Of a stretch of 64,000 nt of DNA, positions 24,516 through 36,810 are shown one piece after another. How positions within the stretch are numbered: position 1 is the first letter of the stretch; the number at the start of each line of letters is the position of its first letter. The translations under genes were made by a program, and so were the position numbers. The DNA is from Sapria himalayana (lineage: Eukaryota; Streptophyta; Magnoliopsida; Malpighiales; Rafflesiaceae). The notes under the pieces were generated by a model. It did no database searches and was not told the DNA's origin. It was given only the letters and a program-made list of their open reading frames with translations. The stretch covers positions 2,360,898 through 2,424,897 of the forward strand of contig JAREIK010001718.1 of the NCBI GenBank assembly GCA_029783825.1. Direction: 5' to 3'.

Positions 24516-26460
24516 GACTTCATTAAGAAATAAAATTTACAAACCATCGATAATTTATCTTATCCATCAGAAATCATTATTTTCCAAGCTAACTTCTCTA
24601 TATCACTTTTGATCACTTTTTTCTAAAAATTTCAGTGTTAGTCATTAATGCTAGATATGTAATCATCTCAATGACACCATCTACAAGGATAGTTGGGATA
24701 GACTACCTCTTCTTTATTTTTGCCCTTCCCATAATATAATGAAATGCCATGACCTTTTCAACTTTTTGTTTCTAGTTCTTCTCCTTAACTTTTTTCATAT
24801 TAGCCACTAAAATTTTATCATTTACTTTTTTTCTTGTATATTCAAGATTGTATTTTTAATTATTTTTTTCTAATTCTCAACCTCAGCTATCTCTTTATTA
24901 ACCATTGAAACTTTTGTTGCAGTATTTTCATCATACTTTTCAACTTCATCTTTTTTGCATTAGCTACTAAAACTTTTGATTTAGCACTTTTTTCAAACAT
25001 ATCAAAGTTAGTTTCTTCAATATTCTTTTCCAATCATATCAACTACTTATCTTCTGCTTCATTTTCTTTTCTAAAATCTTTTAGCAGATAGGTAAGCATA
25101 TCATCACATGAAGCTTTGAAGATTGGGTAAGGATCATTGAATATTCTCTGTTCATGGCTTCGAGATCTCAAATTTCTATAACTCATTGCTCATTGATAAT
25201 AGAGTTGAGTTGGGTTACCATGAGGTATGAAATATAAATCATTGCTTGATCAATAATGAGCCATCATGTATTGATAATTTTTGTTGTTCTCCCTCTTCCT
25301 CATCATGTTTTTTTCCCAAATGATAGTTATCTATATTATTTTTCTATTTTAACTCCTTAAGAATTATCATGAAGTTTTTCTCAAATAATTGGTTGTACAT
25401 CATCGTTTAATTTATCCTTTTCTAGGTCCCATGATTTGAGCTCAGAAATTATTGTTTTCCAATGATTGATAAATCTAATACTTATTTTATAACAAAAATG
25501 ACTTCATTAAGAAGAAAGATTATGGGTTGCCTCTCAAGCAGTGTTATATTTAACTTTCTTAGGCTAATCATCAATAATGTATTTCCTCAATCAGAAATCA
25601 CTAATTTCTTAGCTAACTTCTCCATATAACTTTTGATCATTTTTTAATTGTAATTTTAGTATTTCATAAATGCTAGATACATAATCATCTCAATGACATC
25701 ATCTACAAGGATTGTTGGGATAGAATACCTCTTCTTTATTTTTGTCCTTGCCATAATATTACGAAATGTCATTACCTTTTAACTTCTTGTTCCTAATTCT
25801 TCTCCTAAACTTTTTATATATCTGGCATCAACCACTAAAATTTCATCTTTACTTTTTTCATATTTAAGATTGTGTCTTTAATTGCTTTTTCATAGTTTTC
25901 AACCTCAATCATCTCCATATTAACCATTGAAACTTTTGTTGTGGTGTTTTCATCATACTTTTCAACTTCCTCGACTTTTTTTGCATTAGCTACTAAAACT
26001 TCTAATGTAGCACTTTCTTCAGACATATCAAAGTTAGTTTCTTAAATGCTCTACTCCAATCATATCAACTACTCTTCTCCCATTTCATTTTGTTTTCTAA
26101 TATAATTTAGTAGATAGGTATGTCATCACATGAGGTTTTGAAGATTGGGTAATGATCATTGAATATGCTCTATTCATGGCTCCTAGTTCTCAAATTTCTA
26201 TACCTCATTGCACATTAATAATAGAGTTGGTTTGGGTTACCACGAGGTCTGAAATAGAAATCACTACTTGATGAATAATAACCCACCACATATTGATAAT
26301 TTAGGTTGTTCTCACTCATTCATATTATTTTCTTCTCAAATAATAGTTATTTATATTATTTTTATTTTTTAACTCCTTAAGAATTATCATGAAGTTTTTC
26401 TCAAAAAATTAGTTGTACATTATCTTTTAATTTATCTTTTTTAGGTCCCAAGATTTTAGC
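24516..26460. repeat. Tandem duplication of a 984-bp unit
   Basis: Copy 1 starts at gacttcattaagaa (24516) and copy 2 at the same words (25500). The copies stay alignable to about 25440 and 26455. On the minus strand both encode related charged stretches. In copy 2 an open frame (25835-26026) reads VLVANAKKVEEVEKYDENTT and copy 1 matches it with changes (VANAKKDEVEKYDENTATK). Further minus-strand frames give FRPRGNPNQLYY-like text. It resembles a degraded gag or gag-like gene but I cannot name the family. Confidence 0.75.
25835..26026 (-). pseudogene. Lys/Glu-rich minus-strand coding remnant, family unknown
   Basis: 63-codon open frame starting MSEESATLEVLVANAKKVEE. It is highly charged and probably helical. 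Its counterpart in the upstream copy (about 24840-25010) keeps most residues but not the open frame. Conservation of peptide text between the two copies suggests it was once coding; the function is unknown. Confidence 0.35.
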
Positions 26461-27993
26461 TTAGTCTTAGAATTTTGCTCTATTGATTAGTGGATTGAAA
26501 AAGAAAAGAAAAAAAAAGTATATGAGAGAAATACAAAATATAACATTTTTATATTTCAAACAAGATATCAAGACAAGTATTTAGATCTAGAAAAATTATC
26601 AAAATAGTGCTATCTAAACTATTAATAAAGAAGTATCTTTTTTAAAGGCTAATTATATCAATTCATCTTGACTAACCAAACAAAATAATTTCTAATAATA
26701 GCTCCAAAAATTTATTACAGCTTTATTATCTATCGAATTTTGTTGGTTAAAAAGTATCAAAAAATCATTAATAAAAGTATCTCATTAAAAAAATATCTAC
26801 AATTATATTATCATACAAGTAGTAAAAAGAACTTTCAACTATATATCGGTTCAATTGGGATTGTATCAGTGATTTGGTAAATCAATGATGAGATAACTCA
26901 ATTCTACTAGAAGATATAATTTAGAATTTTGGTATGAATCTTAGATCCTAAAGTTTGTCGACTTGATTCATATGATACATATAAAATTAATTTGATTTAT
27001 GATGAGTTTGGGTACATAATGAAAGTTGTTTTATTGTAGAATGACTATTTACCCTAATAGGATACAAGGTGGTTCTAATAGTTGAGCTTGTCTCAATGAT
27101 TGTCCACTCATAGTTGTCCCTAATTAACTTCCCTCGTTAGCTTTACCACTGAGATAAAAAATCATCAATGCTTGATATTCATTCATAAGTTCATATATTT
27201 AGGCAACTCATTAACTTTTCTTGATGGTTGCTTCATATATACATTCTAATTGTTTGGCCATAGGTATCATAAAGACCAAGAATAATAGTGATTTATAAGC
27301 ATTTGTACTTCCAGCTTTATAAGTATCATACTTACATAATTATATATATTTCTTTCAGATCTCACTAGTGAAAACTATATAAGTAAATTCAACTTAAAAG
27401 GCTATCACCTCCTTGTAAGTCATAATATACTCATGCATCCTGATGGATTTTCTATCACTATCCTCTATAATGCCGAAATGACTCACACGTCAAAGATGAT
27501 ACCCTTAGTATAATATTTTATAAAATATTCATGTCAATTGAAAATTAGTTCTTCTAAGATATATATAATGGAGTAGCATTTAAAATCATTCGTGTTTTTA
27601 GTTTCATTAGCTTCATATGCATAATAATTAACATATCTTAATTTTCAGTTTTAATATATAGGTTTATTTCACAAATCATGGTCAAAATGAATATCACTTC
27701 ATTCCTATCATAGGTGCGAGTAAGTACATTATTTACCTATCACTATCCACTACGACAATATACATATATCCATCAATAGACAAATTTCTAATTTTCAAGG
27801 TTTATTAAATTACCAAATCCATTAATTCCAATTCTACAACATAAATCAAACATATCAATTATTCACAAAATTATTCATACATCATATAAATTACAATTAC
27901 ATAAATCTTAGACTTCAATTTAGCTTGAAATTGGGGATAGATTCAATGAGGTATAAGAGAAGAATACTCATGAATCTTAGGTCCCAATGATAG
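26461..27993. other. Unassigned AT-rich stretch with a dispersed repeat
   Basis: No complete gene. The right part (about 27550-27990) resembles 63640-64000 in the same orientation. On the minus strand the shared core reads VNYYAYEANETKNTNDF here and CKLNCCEYDANEAKSTNGF there, so the repeat probably derives from a coding sequence, perhaps of a transposon I do not recognise. The gypsy element begins at the right edge. Confidence 0.45.
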
Positions 27994-29616
27994 TGTAAAA
28001 CCCAAAAAAAATGATATTCTGGAAAAAAAATGATGAAATGGTAATTTTATCAAAAAAGTATCTAAGGTTTTCTAAATTTTAAATGTTAAAATGAACTTCA
28101 TCATTAAATTAGTCTCGCGAAATATAACTACTATAACAAATTTCATCAAATTCTAAGACAATTGAAAATTTAGTCATTTTTGACTAATATTATTTTATTA
28201 TTATTCATTAAAATACTAATAAAATAATGAAAAACAAAACAGGAAAAATGAAAAAAAAATATGCATGCATGCATGAGCAGCCATATGTATTATTTTGTTA
28301 ATAATATATTATTGTTATTAATTAAAATAATAATATAATTAAATTAAAAAACAAGAAAAAAGATGGATGCATGCATGAGCATCTAGATGTTTCATTTGTA
28401 ATATTATATATTATTTTTTAATTAAATAATAAAAAAATAAAAAAATGTGATAAAGAAAGAAAAACATGTAAACATGAAAGGTGGTGTGTGCGCGTTCTTC
28501 TTCTATAGTACGAAAAAAAATATTAAAGATTCTTTTAATTTTTAGTTGAATATTTTATGATCATATTAGAATAGTCCAAGAATTAAAGTTACTCCATTCC
28601 ACATAACGAAAGCTTCATGTGAGTACCAAAATCAAGAAGCTTTGTTGCTTGATATACAGAGAGGTTGAAGTTTTCTCATTTGCTAATTTTTTTTCATTTA
28701 AGGTTCATAAATTACCATAAATATAATCTAACTCATGACTTTTTAAGATCAAATTGTGAATTTTTATTTGTTGGAAATTATTTAGTTTGGAAGAATAACA
28801 TTTTGCATTGTGATTTATGGTCATGTAGTTATGATTATGCATGTGACATGGTTTAATCATAAAATATTATACTTGTATTCCATATGGATGGGTATACCAC
28901 AAATAAATAAGTGTGTGCATAGTTATTATTTAATAATATATCTGGTATTAAATATGCAAGCTCTAAATGAGATAACATCCAAATTGAGTTATGCTATATT
29001 TTTTGGTGAATATCCAATATTCGAAGAATATCCAATATTTTTTGGAAAATGCCCAATACTTAAAGAATGTCCAATATTTTTTGGAGAATGCTCAATACTT
29101 AAATAATGTCAAATATTTTTTGGAGAATATCTAATACTTATAAAATATCCAATATTTTCAGAGAATGTCCAATGTGTATATATATGTATATAATACATGT
29201 CACACTTGGCTTAGGCATGTGTGAGGGAGTCGGTGAGACTCTAGATACGAACAAAAAACATTCCATCTATATTGCCATTCATGTAAATATTATACTTGAA
29301 TGTGTGTTGATATGTACATATTATTTTATTTATTAAAAACATTTAGGTGAGAGTTGTCCTATAATAGTTTATCTCTACTGAGCTACGTTCACTCTATTAT
29401 GAGACTCCTTTCAGGTATAGATCTAATGCATGTGATAGACCAATATATAGAATCACATATGTGAAGAAAGTTTGTTGTGGTTTCATTTGTATAATATGTA
29501 TTTTTTCTGCTAAGCACACTTAAAGCATATATAAATTTTTGTAAAAAAAATACTGCTTTATTGCACATTTTTTTTGTGTGATGAATGAATGGGACTCCCT
29601 AAAAATTGAGATATCA
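27994..29616 (+). repeat. 5' LTR of the gypsy element
   Basis: 1623 bp, from tgtaaaacccaaaaaaa to gaattgagatatca-type sequence. It contains a field of degenerate tandem units (about 28995-29180). Open frames 28665-29336 lie inside it and are not genes. Confidence 0.8.
28995..29180 (+). repeat. Degenerate tandem units in the gypsy LTR
   Basis: Repeats built on gaatgtccaatattttttgg and its variants, each 20-40 bp, at least six here. The 3' LTR has a similar but shorter field at 35510-35645, which explains part of the 240-bp length difference between the LTRs. Confidence 0.8.
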
Positions 29617-29621
29617 TAGCT

Positions 29622-29632
29622 TGGTATCATAG
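29622..29632 (+). promoter_or_regulatory. Primer-binding site of the gypsy element
   Basis: tggtatcatag, five bases after the LTR end. It matches the initiator-tRNA-Met complement tggtatcagag with one mismatch. Confidence 0.7.
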
Positions 29633-30120
29633 ATTAGGTATACAATTACTTATAGCTTGGAGTTGATACAAGTTCACAATTTGATACGAAAGCTTAGGTG
29701 TACAAATACCTAGAGCTTGATGGACATGTGTCTAGGACATGTTAAAATATATGAGCATCACAGCTTGGCATAGCTTAATTAGTGTTGAAGCTTAGGTTAG
29801 AATCACCTAGTACTCAAAAAATTAATATCTAGACCACAACTTGGTGTCAAGATCTAGTTAGGAAATTATCTAGGATAAATCACAACATGCATTAGATTTT
29901 TTTTATGTGTACTTTGATGTGTTGCATGATACATGCTTTTCATTGTGTGGATTATATGCATGGTGGAAATGTGTATAGAAAAAGTGAAAACTAGGATTGA
30001 GTTGAGGAACATAACATTAGAGGTTCAAAAAATATAATGATAATTCAAAATAAAAAGTTTATCATTCAGTTAGCATGTGCACCAATAATAGGATAGAAAT
30101 GTAAGTCTTAATTTGCTATT

Positions 30121-33100
30121 TGACTTGTGTAGATGAAAAGTAGAGGACGTGGGCATAGAGGATGTCCACAGAGTGAGGGCCAAACATGCCATCCTTTGAC
30201 TAGGATGCCTTCACTGAGGCTATGGGTGTGGCATGTCATGAAGGGATGAGTAACCTCAAAAGGTTCATGGCACGTCATCCTTTGACATTTATGGGAGGAG
30301 GGTAATTTTTGAAGGACGACCATTGGTTCTGACCAGTTGAGAAAATATTAGAAGCTATAGAGATCACTTCTAATACCAAAAATATTAGGCTAGTAGTATT
30401 CCAGATAGAGGATGAGTCACATGTTTGGAGGGATTGGATCAAGACCTCGAGAAATATAGAGGTGATAACATGGGAAGAATTTTGAGAACTCTTAATGGAG
30501 AAATATATTTCAACTTTAGCTAGACATGCTAAGGCTTAGGAATTCCTCAAATTGAGGCAAGGGAATAAGATAGTGCTTGATTATATAGCTAAATTCACAA
30601 AATTAGCATGTTTTGGGGATGATTATATGGCCGAGAATGCAGACAAGGTTCAAAATTTAAGGATGGATTTAAATTATCTGTCCAAGGTAAGCTTGTGAGA
30701 TTTCTCATCTAGGATATGGATTCGATGGTTAAAATAGCTTTGGCCATCGAGAAAAAAGTTGAGGATGCATGGAACATCCATGATACAAGTGTGGGTACTA
30801 ATGAAAAAAGAAAGGAGAATTAGTATTCTTCTAGTTCTAGAAAGTGGTAGAAAATATTTGTTTCTCAAAAATTTTATGGATAAGATCATAGTTACCAAGT
30901 CCAAGGTCAAGTTAGGGCTTCTAGCCAGATAGGATAGATGATGTATTTTCACTACCATTAGCCTAGATATTAGAGATGGGATTGCCCATAGAAGCTAAGA
31001 TCCCAAGGATATGAGACATCACGTCACATACATCAATGGGAAATATGTAGATACTATTTATTCCTCATTTCTCTAGTATAGTTCAAGAGAATTGATTTCA
31101 GTCTTGAGGTGATACACTCGTATTTCCTACTTCATAGGCAGGTCGGAGAGGCCAGGGTATGGGTCGAGGTTGAGAAATGGGCCCTTGGACTAAACTTTGA
31201 GAACCTAAGGGCATGTCTATGCCATCACATTACAAATAGAGATGATAGATCAATTAGTAATATAAGGTACCTTCTTACTTTTATATTTATGAAAAAGTTT
31301 TATTTGATTCTTGTGTATTATATTTATTTATTTTTGTATCATATATGAAATAATTGGGTTTACAAGTTCAAAAATTGGATGAACCATTGCATGTGACTTA
31401 TCCCTTAGGGACTAAGATAAAAATTGATTAGATAAGTCAGGATTGTGAGTTAGAAATCTCAGGGATTCTATTGATGGTGGACCTTTGGGTTATAAACATA
31501 TCAGATTTTGATATCATTTTTTGTATGGGCTGGTAGACAACAGATTGAATCATTATTGATTGTAATCATAGAAAAGTAATTTCCTACGCATCAAATGGTA
31601 TTTGTGTTATATTTCATTGGGATAAGCATAATGCTTTACCCTAGGTTGTGTACATTTCTAGATGACATGGACAATTGATGAGGTAGCTAGTATGCTGCCT
31701 CACCGTAGAAGATGAGATAGGATATGATTCTTCCTTAGTTTATGAATATGAAAATATTTTTTTTGAATGAGCTATCAGGATTACCCCCACACAGGGATGT
31801 AGACTTTAATACTGAGTTACACCCTTGTACATCACCCATTTATATGACTTTACATAGGATGACATTGGTACGGTATAGAAACTCAAGATTCTTATACAAG
31901 ATGTATTGGATAAGGATTTCATTAGACTGAGCACTTCACCTTTGACTACTCCAATTCTATTTGAAAAGAAGGATAAGACCCTTCAATTATATATTGACTA
32001 ATGATAGTTAAATAGGATTATAATCAAGAATCAGTATGCATTACCATAGATTAATGATTTGTTTGATTAGTTGAAAGGGGCATAGGTCTTTTCCAAGATA
32101 GATCTTCATATTGAATATCATTAATTGAGAGTTAGAAAGGCTGACATCCCTAAGATACTTTTAAAATATAGTATGAGTATTTTGAGTGTATAGTGATGCC
32201 TTTCGAATTGATAAATATGTTAACAACATTTATGGATTTCATGCATAAAATATTTTAGTCATATTTAGATCAGTTTGTCATAATCTTTGTTAATGAAATT
32301 TTGATATACTCTCTGTCCAAGAAGGAACATCATGATTATTTAAATGATATTTTCTAAACTTTGTGAGAACATTAGTTATAAACCAAATTCAGCCAGTGTG
32401 ACTTTTGACTAAGAGTGGTGATATTTTTGAGATGCATAGTATTGGCTACTGGTGTCTTAGTGGACCCTAAAATTGTCAAGGCATACATGAGTTTGGAGAA
32501 TATCCAAAGTTATTTTTTGAGATGCATAGTTTCTTAGGACTGGCTAGATATTATAAAAGATTTATTCAGGACTTCTCGTATTTAGCTGCTTTTATGACTT
32601 GATTGATCGAGAACAAAGTAAGATATGAGTGGACTAATCCATGTGAGAGGGCATTCCAAAAATTGAAAATTAGACTTACTTCAGCTCCAATTCTGATAGT
32701 TATGGACATGACATTAAGATATATGGTGTATTGTGATGCCTCGAAGTATGGGCTGGGATGTGTTCTTATGAAGTCTAGGAGAGTTTTTTCTTATGGTTCA
32801 TGATCATTAAAGAACCAAGAATGAAATTAACCCACACCTGATATAGAGTTGGCAACTATAGTCTTCACCTTAAAGATATAGCACTACTATTTATATGATG
32901 AGTAGTTTGAGGTATTTTTCGACCACAAAATTTGAAATATATCTTTACGTTGAGGGACCTCAACATGTGATAACATAGATGGATTGAAAATTTGAAGAAT
33001 TATGACTTCACTTTGCATTACCATCCAGGTAAGAAAAATATAGTATCTGATGCACTCAAAAAAATCATGAGGATTATTGGCTACTATTGCTTCCTGGGAA

Positions 33101-34605
33101 TGATAGATCCTCAAGAATGTGTGATGATTTAGTTTACAATATAGTAATCAGGCTCGGGGTATTATGAAGAATTTGGTAGCTATGTCTTTTCTATTGAGTA
33201 AAGTGATTGAGTCCTAAGGATAAGACACAAATTTATTATTCATTAGGAATTGAGTACAAGTTGGTACAGGTGATGAGGGATGGGCAATTCACATGAATGG
33301 TAGTTTTTAGTTTAGGGGACGAATTTTGGTTCCCTATATAGTAGAGTTGAGAAGAATTTTATAGTTATTATTTTGTAGTACATCCACATGGCACGAAGAT
33401 ATACCATGATCTTCATCACTAGTATTACTAGAGCGAAATGAAGAGATACATTGAGGATTTTGTGCGATGATGTATTATGTGTTTATAGATAAATACTGAG
33501 TATCAGGGGCCCACCGAAGATACTCTAGCCATTGGAGATAACATAGTAGAAGTGGGAACATATCATGATAGATTTTGTGACTTACTTGCCATGGACATCA
33601 AGGAAGCATAATGTTGTGTGTATGGTAGTGGACTAGTTTATGAAAGTGACATATTTATTAGGCTTTTTGGATGACTTTTATGCTAGAAAAATTCTATAGG
33701 TTGTACATATGAGAAACCATTCTATTACATTGAGTACTAGTATCTATTATGTTGGACTAAGATCACGGGTTTACATCTTACTTTTGGATGAGTTTCCAAA
33801 ATGTAATGAGAACATAGTTTATAATAAAGTTTTACTTTTTATCCACAAACAGATGGTTAGTCATACAAGATCATATAAGTTTTAGAGGACATGTTGCAAG
33901 CATGCATCATAGATTTCAAGAGTAGCTAGAAAGAATATTTTCTCATGGTTGAGTTTTCTTACAATAATAGTTATCAAATAAGTATATAGATGATACCATA
34001 TGAGATATTATATAGAAGACCATGTCGATCTCCATTTTGTTGGACTGTGGTAGGAGACAAATTCACCATGAGTTCATATTTAATTAAAGACACCTTAGAA
34101 ATAGATTTGATATGACAATATCTTTTATAGCTCAAAGCCGACAGAAAAGTTATGTGGATAGAAAATGATGACCTATAGAGTCTGAGGCAAGTGATCATGT
34201 TTTCTTGAAAATAATGCCTAAGAATTGAGTGACTTGATTTGGCAAGCATGAAAATCTATCACCAAGATATCTTGGGCCTTTCAAGATACTCAAGAGAGTT
34301 GGTGCAATTGCTTATCGATTGACTTTACGCCCAAGTTTATATGGTGTCCACGAGATATTCCAAGTCCCCATACTCCGAATGTATATTTCTAATCTAACTC
34401 ATATAGTGGATTGGGGTGAACTTATTATTAATGTAGATGGAACCTTTAAGGAGAGACTAGTGCATATCATGGAAAGTAGAGACCATGTTTTACGATACTA
34501 GATTATGAGGTTAGTAAAGGTTTTTATAGTAGCATCAAGGAATGGAAGAAGCTATATGGGAGCATGAGGATATGATGCATGCCACCTATACCTTTTTATT
34601 TAAGG
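30121..34605 (+). pseudogene. Gypsy gag-pol polyprotein (broken)
   Basis: Gag begins near the ATG at 30133 (MKSRGRGHRGCPQSEG). The gag core at 30350-30690 includes WEEF, FLKLRQGNKIVLDYIAKFTK and NADKVQNLRMDL. The protease region at 31370-31600 has ISDFDIIFCMGW for SDFDVILGMDW. Reverse transcriptase at about 31915-32350 has LFEKKDKTLQLYID, then VFSKIDLHIEYH, then MPFEL, then FVNEILIYS, where both catalytic Asp of FxDD have changed. RNase H starts at about 32603 (WTNPCERAFQKLK, then VYCDASKYGLGCVLM). Integrase spans about 33370-34250, with HPHGTKIYHDLHHYYW and later blocks. The tail at 34319-34605 reads TLRPSLYGVHEIFQV, then MEEAIWEHEDMMHATY, the family's closing region. Many stops and shifts. 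Confidence 0.82.
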
Positions 34606-34704
34606 ATGAAGGTATGTTGTTTTAGTCATTTACTAATTATTTGACTATAACTTATCCATATAATTATAGACAATTACAAGTAGGAATTTTTGAACAAATT
34701 CTTT

Positions 34705-34717
34705 GAGAAGAAGAGAA
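34705..34717 (+). promoter_or_regulatory. Polypurine tract of the gypsy element
   Basis: gagaagaagagaa directly before the 3' LTR start at 34718. Confidence 0.65.
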
Positions 34718-36100
34718 TAAAAAACTTGAAAAAAAAATAATATGATTTTTCTAAAAAAATAGCAAAATAGTAATTTTGTCGTAAGAAAAATCTAAGATTT
34801 TCTAGATCCCAAATGATAAAATGGACTTTACCATTAAATTCGACTAGTGAAATATACCTATTATGATAAATTTTTTCGAATTCTGAGATATTTGAAATTT
34901 AGTCATTTTTGATTAATATTATTTTATTATTATAAATTAAAATAATAATAAAATAATGAAAATAATATGAAAAACAAAAAAAAACATGGCAGCATGCATG
35001 AGCAGCCAGATTTATTTTTTTGTTAATAATATTTTATTAATATTAATTAAAATAATAATAAATTAAAATAAAAAATAGGAAAAAATATGCCTACAAGCAT
35101 GACCAACCAGATGTTTCATTTTTAATATTATCTATTATTTGTAATTAAAATAATAATAAAATAAAAAAACATAAAAATAGAAAAAAATGGGAAAATGTGA
35201 AAGGTGTGTGTATGTTTGTTCTTCTTCTACAATACGGAAAACCAAAATAAACATCAAAGTTTTTTTACATATTAGTTGAATATTTTGGGATTGGGAAAAA
35301 ATAGTCAAAGAATAAAAGTTATTTCAAGTGACGAAAGCTTCATGTGAGTACCAGAATCAAGGAGCTTTGGTGCTTGATATTCTAAGAGATAAGAGTTTTC
35401 TCCTATGAAAATTTCTTTCCATTTAAGGGCCATCATGAATATAATCTAGTTCGAGACTATTTTAATAGCAAATTGTGATATGTTACAGGTTTTAAATTAT
35501 TTTATTTGGAGAATGTCTAATATTTTTCATAGAATGTCCAATATTTTTTGGAGAATATCCAATACTCGAAGAATATCTAATACTTTTTGAAGAATATCTA
35601 ATGCTCAGTGATTGTCCAATATTTTTCAAAGAATATCCAATATATGTGTGTGTGTGTGTGTAATACATGTCACACATGGCGTAGGCATATGTGAGGGAGT
35701 CGGTGAGGCTCAAGATACGAGCAGAAAAATATTTCAATTATATTTATATTCATGTTAATATTTACTTGAATGTGTGTTGATATGTGTGTATTATTTTATT
35801 TTCTACATGCAATTAGGTGGAGAGTAGTCCTATAATAGTTTATCTTATACTAAGCTTTACTTACTCTATTATAAAAACTGGGAACTCTTTTCAGGTACCT
35901 GTCTAGTGCATGTGATAGACCTACATGCAGAATCATACATGTGCAAAAAGTTGGTTGTGGCTTCATTTATATTATATGCATTTTTTATTTTGTTGAGCAG
36001 ACTTAAATCATATTGAAATTTTTGTAAAAAAATATGTTATTTTATTGTACATTTTCTTTGTTTAATGAATGAATGGGACCCCCTAAGAATTGAGGTGACA
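34718..36100 (+). repeat. 3' LTR of the gypsy element
   Basis: 1383 bp, aligning with 27994-29616. It starts taaaaaacttg (mutated from tgtaaaaccc) and ends ctaagaattgaggtgaca. It contains a (GT)8 run at about 35646-35661 where the partner has a short tatg repeat. Confidence 0.78.
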
Positions 36101-36525
36101 GGGATAGTCCTTACCAAAATCTATGATATAAATCATAATCTCATACTATTTTAGTTGATTTCATGAATCTACCCTTGAGAGGGATTTCGTTAAAGTTGTG
36201 CTCCCAAAATCTAGGGTTGAGCTTATATCTTGTGTTCCTTTATTGTTCATAGATCCTCTAAGGAGTACAAAAATTATTCCTAGGGGTGGTTGCTACAATT
36301 ATCTAAGTCAAAATTCTAAGGATTGGTCTTGTGAATGGAGAAAAATAATCTTGATAATCTATCCTCATTCCTCTTCTATACTCTAGAATTTTGATATTTA
36401 TCTAAGTAGAAAGTTATGGTTTGAAAATATATCATAACTTTGGCTTTGGTCATTTGAACTTGATGTCGTGACTCTGAGAAGTGACAATACATTTGGAATA
36501 CATCCTAATATTTTTGTAACAGAAA
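36101..36525. other. No gene recognised
   Basis: AT-rich. The last 130 bases carry weak, drifting copies of the 57-bp repeat that follows. Confidence 0.4.
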
Positions 36526-36810
36526 GTCATGGTGCTAGGAAGTGTCTGTGACTTGTGCATTTTATTTTTGTAATACAAATTCATGGCACTAGAAATAACT
36601 GTGGTTTTGGCATTAATTTTTCTTTTATATCAAATGGCCATTACACTTAGAATGACTATGGATTTAGCCTTGATCTTTATTTTGTATCAAATAGTCATGA
36701 TGTTGGTAATGATTGTGTCTTTGGTATTTATCTTTCTTATTTATCAAAAGGTTTTGGTGCTAGGAATGGTTGTAACTTTGACAATTAACCTGCATATCTA
36801 AATTATGGAT
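36526..36810 (+). repeat. 57-bp tandem repeat, five copies
   Basis: Anchor word tcatggtgctaggaa and variants at 36527, 36581, 36638, 36695 and 36752, so the spacing is 54, 57, 57 and 57 bases. Because 57 is 19 codons, the frame at 36583-36801 stays open and gives a repeating hydrophobic peptide (LALIFLLYQMAITL, LALIFILYQIVMML). This looks like a by-product of the repeat rather than a protein. Weaker copies extend to about 37030. Confidence 0.8.

Larger units (their letters stand above)
27994..36100 (+). mobile_element. Ty3/gypsy chromovirus-type retrotransposon (dead)
   Basis: 8.1 kb, plus orientation. It has LTRs at 27994-29616 and 34718-36100, a primer-binding site, a gag-pol remnant in the order protease, reverse transcriptase, RNase H, integrase, a C-terminal chromodomain-like tail, and a polypurine tract. 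The gag and integrase texts look closest to the plant Del/Tekay group; that assignment is from memory of the family. The word gatag stands directly before the left LTR and two bases after the right LTR, a possible imprecise target duplication. Confidence 0.85.

Noticed and set aside
36583..36801. Possible small membrane protein
   Set aside because: The hydrophobic repeats come from a 57-bp tandem repeat and no homologue is known to me. Kept only as a finding to test.
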